A stretch of 64,000 nt of DNA from Desertimonas sp963733085 (GTDB lineage Bacteria; Actinomycetota; Acidimicrobiia; Acidimicrobiales; Ilumatobacteraceae): assembly GCA_963733085.1 (NCBI GenBank), contig CAVTBY010000010.1, forward strand, positions 310,001-374,000. Direction: 5' to 3'. This document shows positions 45,822 through 53,365 of this stretch, one piece after another (positions within the stretch are counted from its first letter, which is position 1; the number at the start of each line of letters is the position of its first letter). The notes beneath the pieces are model-generated. The model made no database searches and was not told the origin of the DNA. It saw only the letters and a program-made list of their open reading frames with translations. A program made the position numbers and the translations under genes.

Positions 45822-46337
45822 TTACTCCGTCCAGACGTCGATGCCGTCGTACGGACGTTTGCGTTCCGGGGCAGCGTCGCGTTTCCACACCAGGACCCTG
45901 CGTCGGAAGTAACAAACCTCCTTGCCATCCTGATTGAAGCCCTTGGTCTCGACGGTGACGATGCCTCGATCGGGCTTGGAGGTCGACTCCTTCACGTCCA
46001 AGACCCTGGTCTCGGCGTGGATCGTGTCGCCGTGGAAGGTCGGGAACTTGTGCTGCAGCGTCTCGACTTCGAGGTTGGCGATGGCGGCGCCGGAGACGTC
46101 GGGCACGCTCATCCCGAGGACCAGCGAGTAGACGAGGTTGCCGACAACGACGTTGCGCCCTTGCACGCTCTCGCCGGCGAACCAGTCGTTGGTGTGCAGC
46201 GGGTGGTGGTTCATCGTGATCATGCAGAAGAGGTGGTCGTCGTACTCAGTGATCGTCTTGCCCGGCCAGTGGCGATACACGTCACCGACGACGAAGTCCT
46301 CGAGACAGCGGCCGAAGGGTCGCTCGTGCACGGTCAT
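45822..46337 (-). CDS. MaoC-family hotdog dehydratase
   Basis: The 171-residue protein has MaoC features: FVVGDVYRHWPGKTITEYDD, NHHPLHTNDWFA (hydratase motif with catalytic Asp and His), GNLVYSLVLGMSVPD and HGDTIHAETRVLDVKES. It hydrates an enoyl-CoA or acts on mesaconyl-like CoA esters. A link with the CitE/Mcl-like pair a few kb away is suggestive, since CitE and MaoC genes are neighbours in mycobacteria (Rv2498c-Rv2499c), but the genes are not in one operon here. Confidence 0.87.
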   Translation of the reverse strand: MTVHERPFGRCLEDFVVGDVYRHWPGKTITEYDDHLFCMITMNHHPLHTNDWFAGESVQGRNVVVGNLVYSLVLGMSVPDVSGAAIANLEVETLQHKFPTFHGDTIHAETRVLDVKESTSKPDRGIVTVETKGFNQDGKEVCYFRRRVLVWKRDAAPERKRPYDGIDVWTE

Positions 46338-46360
46338 GGCGCGGACGCTAGCTGCCGACC

Positions 46361-46405
46361 ATCCGAGTGTTTCGTGACAGACAGGTCGCCACCCAGCACT
46401 CGGAT
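46361..46405. repeat. 45-bp palindromic repeat, GAGTGTTT class
   Basis: ATCCGAGTGTTTCGTGAC pairs imperfectly with CACCCAGCACTCGGAT around the loop AGACAGGTCG. About 80 percent identical to 40361-40405. It lies 18 nt after the stop of the ATP-grasp gene and 23 nt upstream of the maoC start. Confidence 0.75.
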
Positions 46406-46423
46406 AAAGAACGGTGGGTGGCG

Positions 46424-47647
46424 TCAACCGTCCGCGTAGAGGTTGAGCTCGACGGCGAAGCGGTTGGCCATCTCGATGGTGGTGGCGAGGTCGGGATGGC
46501 GCAGGACGACGTAGCCGTCGGACAGAACGGTCTGGCGCCAGTCCCTGCGGGGCTGGCCGACGTCGACGAGGTCGACGTTGACGACGTGGTCGCCGAGCTC
46601 GGCGAGGAGGTGGCCGAGCCCTTCGATGTGCGTGATCCGGCCATACCCCTGGGCCCGCTTGACGACCATCGCCACGTTGTAGCGGCGCTGCGTCGGCTGG
46701 CTCAGCGAGCCATGGCACACCGCCTCGGCCCAACCCGTGAACACGTCGGTGTCGCAGCTGTAGTTGATCAGGTCGGTGATCCTGGCGCCCGGCGCCCGCG
46801 CCCCGATCTCCCCGAACACGACCTCGCCGGACGCCGTGCGGTACCACTCCATGTGCGTGAATCCGCTCGTGAAGCCCATTGCCGCAATGACGTCGCGGCC
46901 CATCTGCAAACCGCCGGCGAGCCCGGGTTCGTCGTGATCGCGCAGGGCGAAGATCTGCTGGCTTATCCACTCGACCTGCTTGCCGACGAGCGGGCGCGGG
47001 CGGTACTCGCAGATGTTCTCCAAGGCGATCGTCCCGGCCGCGCAGATCGTGTCGTACGTGAACTCGTCGCCGTCGATGAACTCCTCGACGCTGACCTCGG
47101 GCACGCTGCCGAGCCGGGCGAGGGCGGCCTCCAACTCCCCTTCGTTCTCGATGCGGTAGGTGTCCATCGAACCGGCGCCGGAGATCGGCTTGATGATGAT
47201 CGGGAAGCCGATCGCCGCTGCCGCGTTGCGACAACCGTCGGCTGTCGTCGACCGCGCCGATCGCGGCGTGCGGATTCCGGCGGCCTCGACCTGCTCCTTC
47301 ATCAGACCCTTGTCGCGGAAGGTCATCGCTTGACGGACGTCGAGGCCGGGCACGCCGATCGCCTCGCGCAGTCGGGCGGCGGTGACGACCAGGGGCTCCC
47401 ACAGCGTCTCGACGAGGTCGATGTTGTGCCCCCGCAACGCGTGCAGCACGGTGGCCACCGTGCTGTCCTCGTCGAACCAGTTGTCGATGCGGATGTACTC
47501 CGTCAGCGCCTCGCGGACCTGATGGGGTATGGCGTCGGGATGCAGGTCGCCGACGCCGATGACTCGCGCCCCGACACTCGCCAGGCCACGCGTGAACAAC
47601 GGCATGTCGGACGGGTACGAAGGCCCCAGGAAGACCACATCCATCAC
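46424..47647 (-). CDS. ATP-grasp ligase (CarB/L-amino-acid-ligase-like), copy 1
   Basis: The 407-residue protein begins VVFLGPSYPSDMPLFTRGL and carries an ATP-grasp fold: GFPIIIKPISGAGSMDTYRI (ATP-binding Lys and loop), VSVEEFIDGDEFTYD and THMEWYRTASGEVVFGEIG followed by ARAPG with Mg ligands. ATP-grasp enzymes join a carboxylate to an amine through an acyl phosphate. It overlaps the upstream paralogue by 4 nt (GTGA). Part of a cluster of four ATP-grasp genes and a GCS2 ligase. Confidence 0.85.
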   Translation of the reverse strand: MMDVVFLGPSYPSDMPLFTRGLASVGARVIGVGDLHPDAIPHQVREALTEYIRIDNWFDEDSTVATVLHALRGHNIDLVETLWEPLVVTAARLREAIGVPGLDVRQAMTFRDKGLMKEQVEAAGIRTPRSARSTTADGCRNAAAAIGFPIIIKPISGAGSMDTYRIENEGELEAALARLGSVPEVSVEEFIDGDEFTYDTICAAGTIALENICEYRPRPLVGKQVEWISQQIFALRDHDEPGLAGGLQMGRDVIAAMGFTSGFTHMEWYRTASGEVVFGEIGARAPGARITDLINYSCDTDVFTGWAEAVCHGSLSQPTQRRYNVAMVVKRAQGYGRITHIEGLGHLLAELGDHVVNVDLVDVGQPRRDWRQTVLSDGYVVLRHPDLATTIEMANRFAVELNLYADG

Positions 47648-48852
47648 GCCACCTCGACTCGAACCGTGGAGATGATCTCGTTCAGCGCCGCCTCGACAAC
47701 CTCCGTGTCGGGGTCACGAACGACCACATATCCGTCGCCGTCGTACAGGCCGGTCGGAGTCGCCCTGGCAAGCGGGAGGCTGACCTCGACGACGCGCGAG
47801 CGAGTCTCCTCGCTCACGCGGTCGAGCCCCTCGATGCCGACGATCGTGCGGCCGGCGCCCTGGGCGCGCAGGTACGCCCCGCCGCAGGCGTAGGCACGCC
47901 GCGGAGGCTCGAACACGCCGTCGACGGCGAGCCGCGCCCAGGCGGCGTAGAGATCGGTGTCGTGGGCATACGACATCAACGTCATGAACTGCGACCCCGG
48001 CGGCCTCGCCCCGACCTCGGAGATGGCGAGGCTGCCGTCGGGCCGGCGGAACCACTCCATGTGGGACAGCCCGTCGCGCAGCCCGAGCGCTGCCAGCGCC
48101 CGTCCGGCCATCGCCGCGATGTCGCCCTGGTCGTCGATCCGCCGCGGCAGCAGCACGCACCACTGGATCCACGGGTGCTCGAGCACATCGAGCGGGCTCG
48201 GAAGGTAGCGGCTGATCGAGTGCCAGACCATCCGTCCGTCGAGCACCACGCTGTCGAAGGAGTGCTCCTGGCCGGTCATGAACTCCTCGAGCAGCATCGG
48301 CTGGGCGGCGCTCGGTGGTGACGTCGCCAGCCACTCGCCGAGGCGGGCATCGCTGTCGACGCGGAAGGTGTTGCGTGCGCCGGCGCCGGCGAGTGGCTTG
48401 GCGACGAAGGGGTAGCCGATGTCGGAGGCGAACGACATCGCCTCGGCACCTGACGACACGCGACGGCTGCGCGCGCACGGAACACCGGCGCCGTCGAACA
48501 CCGCCTTCATCCGTGCCTTGTCGCGGAAGTTGTCGGCGACGTCGGGACCGATGCCGGGAATGCCGAGACGCCGGCGCACCTCGCCGAGCTGCACTTGGAG
48601 GTTCTCGAGGATGCCGAGCAGGCGGTCGACGCCGCCCGAGCGGTCGCCGACCTCGGCGACCGCCGCCGTCAGAGCGTCGACGTCGAGGCAATCAGCGAGC
48701 AGCCAGTGGCCGCTGATCGGGGCGTCGCCAAATGACGTCTGTGGGTCGCTGCTGATGACCACGACATGCGCGCCGGGCACCGCGGCCAAAGCACGAATGA
48801 AGCGCACGGTGGCCGCCATCGCATACGGCGCCACGAACAGAACGGTGGGCAC
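47644..48852 (-). CDS. ATP-grasp ligase (CarB/L-amino-acid-ligase-like), copy 2
   Basis: From the GTG at 48852 the 402-residue protein starts VPTVLFVAPYAMAATVRFI. Motifs: GYPFVAKPLAGAGARNTFRV, PMLLEEFMTGQEHSFDSVV and SHMEWFRRPDGSLAISEVG with ARPPG. Related to copies 1 and 3 (same motif order and length) but more diverged at the N-terminus. Divergent from copy 3 with 55 nt between the starts, so a shared bidirectional promoter is likely. Confidence 0.85.
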   Translation of the reverse strand: MPTVLFVAPYAMAATVRFIRALAAVPGAHVVVISSDPQTSFGDAPISGHWLLADCLDVDALTAAVAEVGDRSGGVDRLLGILENLQVQLGEVRRRLGIPGIGPDVADNFRDKARMKAVFDGAGVPCARSRRVSSGAEAMSFASDIGYPFVAKPLAGAGARNTFRVDSDARLGEWLATSPPSAAQPMLLEEFMTGQEHSFDSVVLDGRMVWHSISRYLPSPLDVLEHPWIQWCVLLPRRIDDQGDIAAMAGRALAALGLRDGLSHMEWFRRPDGSLAISEVGARPPGSQFMTLMSYAHDTDLYAAWARLAVDGVFEPPRRAYACGGAYLRAQGAGRTIVGIEGLDRVSEETRSRVVEVSLPLARATPTGLYDGDGYVVVRDPDTEVVEAALNEIISTVRVEVA

Positions 48853-48907
48853 GAACGGAACGTACCGCGCCGCAGTAAGGGCGCTGTGCGCTAGACACTG
48901 ACCCGGC

Positions 48908-50128
48908 GTGAACGTGATCTTCCTCGAGCCGAGCTTTCCGGAGAACCAGAAGCAGTTCGTGCGGGCGTTGCACGACGTCGGTGCGACCGTCATCGGCATC
49001 GGCGAGCGTCCCAAGGGTTGGCTCGGCGACGACGTCAAGAGCTGGCTCACCCACTACGAGCAGGTGTCATCCGTCGTCGACGAGGAACGCCTCGTCGAGG
49101 TCGTTCGCTGGATGCAGGGCCGGCTGTGGGTCGATCGGTTGGAGGCGACGATCGAAGCCCACGTGATGGCTGCCGCCCGGGCGCGTGAGGCCTGCGGCAT
49201 TCCCGGGACCTCCGTGCAGACCACCTACCTCTGCCGGGACAAGCCGGCGATGAAGGAAGCCCTGCGCGCTGCCGGCGTGCCGTGCGCCCGATCGACAGCG
49301 CCGCGTAGCGGCCACGACATTCGTGACTTCGTGGCCGAGACCGGCTTCCCGATCATCCTCAAGCCGGCGGCCGGAGCAGGGGCGTCCGGCGCCGAGCGGG
49401 TCAACAGCCCCGACGAGCTCGATGATGCGATCGCCCGCAGCGGCGTCGACCATGGCGCCGAGGTCGCCGTCGAGGAGTTCGTCGATGGCCACGAGGGGTT
49501 CTACGACACGATCTCGATCGACGGGCAGGTTGCCGTCGATTTCGTCACCCACTACTACCCGAACGTGCTCGAGGCGATGCGGACACGCTGGATCTCCCCG
49601 CAGTTCGTCACGACCAACCGCATCGAGGAGGCGAGCTACGCCGAACTGCGCGAGCTCGGCCAGCGAGTCATCACGGCCTTGGGCATCGGGACGTCCGCGA
49701 CGCACATGGAGTGGTTTGCCGGGTCCAAGGGCCTGTACTTCTCCGAGATCGGAGCCCGTCCCCCGGGAGTGCGGGCGTGGGATCTGTACGCCGCCGCAAA
49801 CGGCATCGACATCTACCGGGCGTGGGCGAACGCGATCGTCAACGGGCGCCTAGGCGAGGCGCCGTCCAGGCACTTCGCTGCCGGGATGATCGCCCTGCGC
49901 CCCGAGCGGGATGGCGCGATCATCGGCTACGACGGCGTCGACGAGCTACACCGTCGCCACGGCGACTGGGTGATCGACGCCCACCTCCCGCCACCGGGAA
50001 CTCCGACTCAGCCGGTGGAAGCCGGGTACATGGCGAACGCCTGGGTGCGGGCGCGCCATCCCGACTACGACACGCTCCGAGGCATTCTCGACGACGTCGG
50101 GCGGATGGTCCGTGTCCGAGCCGGGTAA
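48908..50128 (+). CDS. ATP-grasp ligase (CarB/L-amino-acid-ligase-like), copy 3
   Basis: The 406-residue protein starts MNVIFLEPSFPENQKQFVRA. Motifs: GFPIILKPAAGAGASGAERV, EVAVEEFVDGHEGFYDTIS and THMEWFAGSKGLYFSEIG with ARPPG. It heads the plus-strand operon of esterase, second ATP-grasp type, hydrolase and GCS2-CBS ligase, separated from the esterase by 9 nt. The reaction is probably an ATP-dependent carboxylate-amine ligation; substrates unknown. Confidence 0.87.
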   Translation: MNVIFLEPSFPENQKQFVRALHDVGATVIGIGERPKGWLGDDVKSWLTHYEQVSSVVDEERLVEVVRWMQGRLWVDRLEATIEAHVMAAARAREACGIPGTSVQTTYLCRDKPAMKEALRAAGVPCARSTAPRSGHDIRDFVAETGFPIILKPAAGAGASGAERVNSPDELDDAIARSGVDHGAEVAVEEFVDGHEGFYDTISIDGQVAVDFVTHYYPNVLEAMRTRWISPQFVTTNRIEEASYAELRELGQRVITALGIGTSATHMEWFAGSKGLYFSEIGARPPGVRAWDLYAAANGIDIYRAWANAIVNGRLGEAPSRHFAAGMIALRPERDGAIIGYDGVDELHRRHGDWVIDAHLPPPGTPTQPVEAGYMANAWVRARHPDYDTLRGILDDVGRMVRVRAG

Positions 50129-50137
50129 CGGTTGCAG

Positions 50138-51287
50138 ATGCCCCAGGTGACCGACACGCTCGTGGCGCGGCGACCCCCGCCGCCACAGTGGACCTCCGAT
50201 GCCCTCGACGCCCGCCTCGCCGCCGGTGAGTCGTTCCCCATCATCGACGACCAGGTGTGCACGTTTGCCTTCCACGCTCCGGCCATCGGCGTGCGGCTGG
50301 TCCACTTCGGGGTTGGCTTTCCCGAAGATCTGCGCTTCGAGCAGCTCGACGAGGACAGCGACTGGTGGTTGCTCGCGCTCGAGCTGCCCCACGCATCGCG
50401 GCTGGAGTACAAGCTCGAAGTGCGCGACAGCTTCGGCACCCGGGTCGTCGAAGACCCACTCAACTGGCGCGCCGCCAGCCATCCGTTCGGGGCCAACTCC
50501 GTTTGCGAAGCCGCCGGCTATGCCACGCCGCAGTGGTCGATCGCCCGCGACGACGTGCCCACCGGTTCGATCCAGGACGTGTCATTGCGACAGCACCGCG
50601 CTGGGCCGCGAGGCGACGGCGTCGATCTACCTGCCCGCCGGGTACGTACCCAACCCTGAACAGCGATATCCGCTGGTCATCGTCCACGACGGCCCCGACT
50701 ACCTGCGCTTCGCCGCCGCCTCGACCGTTGTCGACAACCTCGTCCACGGCGGTGTCATGCCGTCGTCAGTCGTCGCCTTCGTGCACCCTGGCGAACGTCT
50801 GGTCGAGTACGCGGACGACGTCCGCCACCACAGCTATCTCGTGAGTGAGCTGCTCCCGCAGGTCGAAGGCAAGTTCCCCGCAGGCGGCGAGCCATCGAGG
50901 CGCTGCCTCGTCGGCTCCAGCTTCGGCGCGGTCGCGTCGCTTTCGGCGGCCGTGCACTCGCCCGGCACGTTCGGCCGCCTGCTGCTGCAGTCGGGGTCGT
51001 TCGCCGGCGCCGGCACGGGATGCTGGCCGCGTCCCGAGCCGCTGTGGCGCCCTGTCAAGCAGTTCGTCCGCCGCTTCCTCGACGACCCTTCAGCCGCCGC
51101 CCAACGTGTCTACGTCACCTGCGGGGTGTTCGAATCACTGATCTGCGAGAACCGCGGCCTCGTTCCTGCGTTGCAGGCGACCGGGATGGACGTCCGCTTC
51201 GACGAGTCGCTCGACGGGCACAACTGGGAGAGCTGGCGCGACAGTCTCGGGTCGGCGCTGCCGGCGCTGCTCACCGACGCCGCCTGA
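50138..51287 (+). CDS. Enterochelin esterase-like alpha/beta hydrolase, split by a frameshift
   Basis: The first frame holds an N-terminal Ig-like domain (GVRLVHFGVGFPEDLRFEQL, LEYKLEVRDSFGTRVVEDPL). The catalytic domain follows in another frame: TASIYLPAGYVPNPEQRYPL, IVHDGPDYLRF, nucleophile Ser in LVGSSFGAVASLSAA, and terminal DGHNWESWRDSL with the His. The shift is near 50590. The layout is that of enterochelin/ester hydrolases (esterase D family). It may cleave an ester or amide made by the ligases around it. About 380 residues joined. Confidence 0.83.
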
Positions 51288-51318
51288 GGTGACGCCAACG
51301 CGCTGCTAGCGTCCGCAC

Positions 51319-52638
51319 GTGGCTGACGTCACCCGCCGAATCGGTCTGTCACTGGGCGCCGACCTGTGCTGGCCGATCTGCTACGAGGAGGTCCTTCGCC
51401 GGCTCGACCTCGCCCTGCCGATCGACGGCGACGTCGTCCGCTTCGAGACCGACCGGGTGATCATCGAGCCCTTCGACCTGCGCCAGCCGACGAACTACGA
51501 CCTCGTCGTCGATCGCCTGACGCACTGGTACACGACGAGCCGCGAGTGGATCAAGAAGGCAATCCTCACCGACGGCCTCTACGTGTTCAACAACCCGTGG
51601 GCAATTCAGTCGATGGAGAAGCACACGTCGTACTGCGCGATGATCCGCCTCGGCATGCCGATCCCGGCGACGGCGATGGTGCCGCCGAAGCAGTACGAGC
51701 CGAAGGCCGACCTCCAGGTCACGCTCGAGCGATACGCCCGGCTGTTCGATCTCGGTGAGGTCGGTCAGCAGGTCGGCTATCCGCTTTTCATCAAGCCCTA
51801 TGACGGCGGCGGCTGGGCGGGTGTGCGGCGGGTCGACGACGATGCCGACCTGCACCGCGCCTACGACGAGAGTGGTACCTACCTATTGCACCTGCAACAG
51901 GCTGTCGAGCCGCACGACTTGTTCATTCGCTGCATCGGTTTCGGTCCGCAGACTCGACTCATCCGCTACGACCCGTCGGCGCCGCTGCACGACCGCTACA
52001 CGATGGACGAAGGCGGGATCACCGACGACGAGCGCCAGACACTCGTCGATACGACGCTGACGATCAACTCGTTCTTCGGGTGGGAGTTCAACTCGTGCGA
52101 AGCGCTGCGCCAGAACGGCGAGTGGCGGCCGATCGACTTCGCCAACGCCTGTCCGGACTCGCAGGTGACCTCCTTGCACTATCACTTTCCTTGGCTCGTC
52201 GCCGCCAACCTGCGGTGGTCGATCTTCTGCGCGGCGACAAAACGGCCGATGCCCGTGAACCTCGACTGGTCGCCGTACTTCGAGATCGCCGACTCGTCGA
52301 TGCCGTATGCCGACAAGCTGTCCGCCTACGCGGCAATCGCCCGGGAGCGCTTCCAGGCGATCGAGTTCGAGGAGTTCTGCGGCACGCACCTTGCCCATCT
52401 CGATGACGTCGTGTGGGAGTTCTTTGGTGATGGCATCGCCTACAACGCCGTGCGCCAGAAAGTCGCGGCGCTGTTCCCCGGTCACGAGGTCGACTTCTTC
52501 ACCGATCTGTTCTGGGAGCGAATAGAGCGTTGGCGTTCATTGCGTTCCCCGGCCACGCCACATACTGCCCGCGCAGCTGCCGACCGCTCCTCGGCTAGCG
52601 CCTCGTCGCTCGCAGCGGAGGACGAAGGACGTGAGTAG
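51319..52638 (+). CDS. ATP-grasp protein of a second type
   Basis: The 439-residue protein differs from the three upstream copies: RIGLSLGADLCWPICYEEVL opens it, YDLVVDRLTHWYTTSREWIK follows, GYPLFIKPYDGGGWAGVRRV is the nucleotide-binding loop, QQAVEPHDLFIRCIGFG a central strand, and EFNSCEALRQNG / PIDFANACPDSQVTSL hold the metal-ligand Glu/Asn region. Resembles RimK/glutathione-synthetase-like ligases. The C-terminal 35 residues are low-complexity. Its 3' end overlaps the next gene by 8 nt. Substrate unknown. Confidence 0.8.
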   Translation: MADVTRRIGLSLGADLCWPICYEEVLRRLDLALPIDGDVVRFETDRVIIEPFDLRQPTNYDLVVDRLTHWYTTSREWIKKAILTDGLYVFNNPWAIQSMEKHTSYCAMIRLGMPIPATAMVPPKQYEPKADLQVTLERYARLFDLGEVGQQVGYPLFIKPYDGGGWAGVRRVDDDADLHRAYDESGTYLLHLQQAVEPHDLFIRCIGFGPQTRLIRYDPSAPLHDRYTMDEGGITDDERQTLVDTTLTINSFFGWEFNSCEALRQNGEWRPIDFANACPDSQVTSLHYHFPWLVAANLRWSIFCAATKRPMPVNLDWSPYFEIADSSMPYADKLSAYAAIARERFQAIEFEEFCGTHLAHLDDVVWEFFGDGIAYNAVRQKVAALFPGHEVDFFTDLFWERIERWRSLRSPATPHTARAAADRSSASASSLAAEDEGRE

Positions 52639-53365
52639 CAAGCTGCCGACGAGCTGGTACTCCAACCGCCTGGAGCGCGACGTCAGCGTCGTGCGCTGGG
52701 GCGACTACGGACGGCCCATACTCGTCTTCCCGACGGCTGGCGGCGATGCCGAGGAGGTCGAACGCTTTCACCTGGTCGGGGCTTGCGCCGAGCTGCTCGA
52801 CGCCCGCCGGGTCAAGCTGTACTCGGTCGACAGCGTAAACGGCCGTGTCCTTCTCGCCGGCGAGGGCGATGCCGCTCACCAATCGTGGGTGCAGCGGCAG
52901 TTCTTCGAGTTCATCGCCCACGAGCTGGTTCCAGCGGTGCGCGCTGACTGCGGCTCTCCAGACATCGAGTTGATCGCCGCTGGCGCATCGATCGGTGCCT
53001 TCAACGCGCTCGGTTGCCTCTGCCTGCTCCCGGACATGTTCCGCGCCGCGATCTGCATGAGCGGCACGTTCAACCTGCGTCGATTCTTCGGCGGCCCAGT
53101 CAGCGAGGACTTCGTGATGTCGTCGCCGCTGGAGGTGCTCGCCCATCTCGACGACGAGCACCTCGAACTGCTGCGCACACGATTCGTCGTCTTTGCCAGC
53201 GGCGAGGGCGCCAACGAGGACATCGGTGAGTCGTGGGACGCTGCCCACGTGATCGGGTCCGCCGGCATCCCCAACCGGGTCGACTCGTGGGGACGCCACT
53301 GGGCCCACGACTGGCCCCTGTGGCGCGCCATGCTCCCCGGCTACTTGGACGAATTGGTCGAGTAG
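52631..53365 (+). CDS. Alpha/beta-hydrolase-fold esterase-like protein
   Basis: The 244-residue protein contains PILVFPTAGGDAEEVERF, a nucleophile elbow-like GASIGAFNALG with Ser, CMSGTFNLRRFFGG and a C-terminal HDWPLWRAMLP that can supply the catalytic His. It resembles small esterase D or PHB-depolymerase-like hydrolases that often lie next to ATP-grasp genes. It overlaps the gene on each side (8 nt upstream, 1 nt downstream), so translation is coupled across the operon. Confidence 0.8.
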   Translation: MSSKLPTSWYSNRLERDVSVVRWGDYGRPILVFPTAGGDAEEVERFHLVGACAELLDARRVKLYSVDSVNGRVLLAGEGDAAHQSWVQRQFFEFIAHELVPAVRADCGSPDIELIAAGASIGAFNALGCLCLLPDMFRAAICMSGTFNLRRFFGGPVSEDFVMSSPLEVLAHLDDEHLELLRTRFVVFASGEGANEDIGESWDAAHVIGSAGIPNRVDSWGRHWAHDWPLWRAMLPGYLDELVE

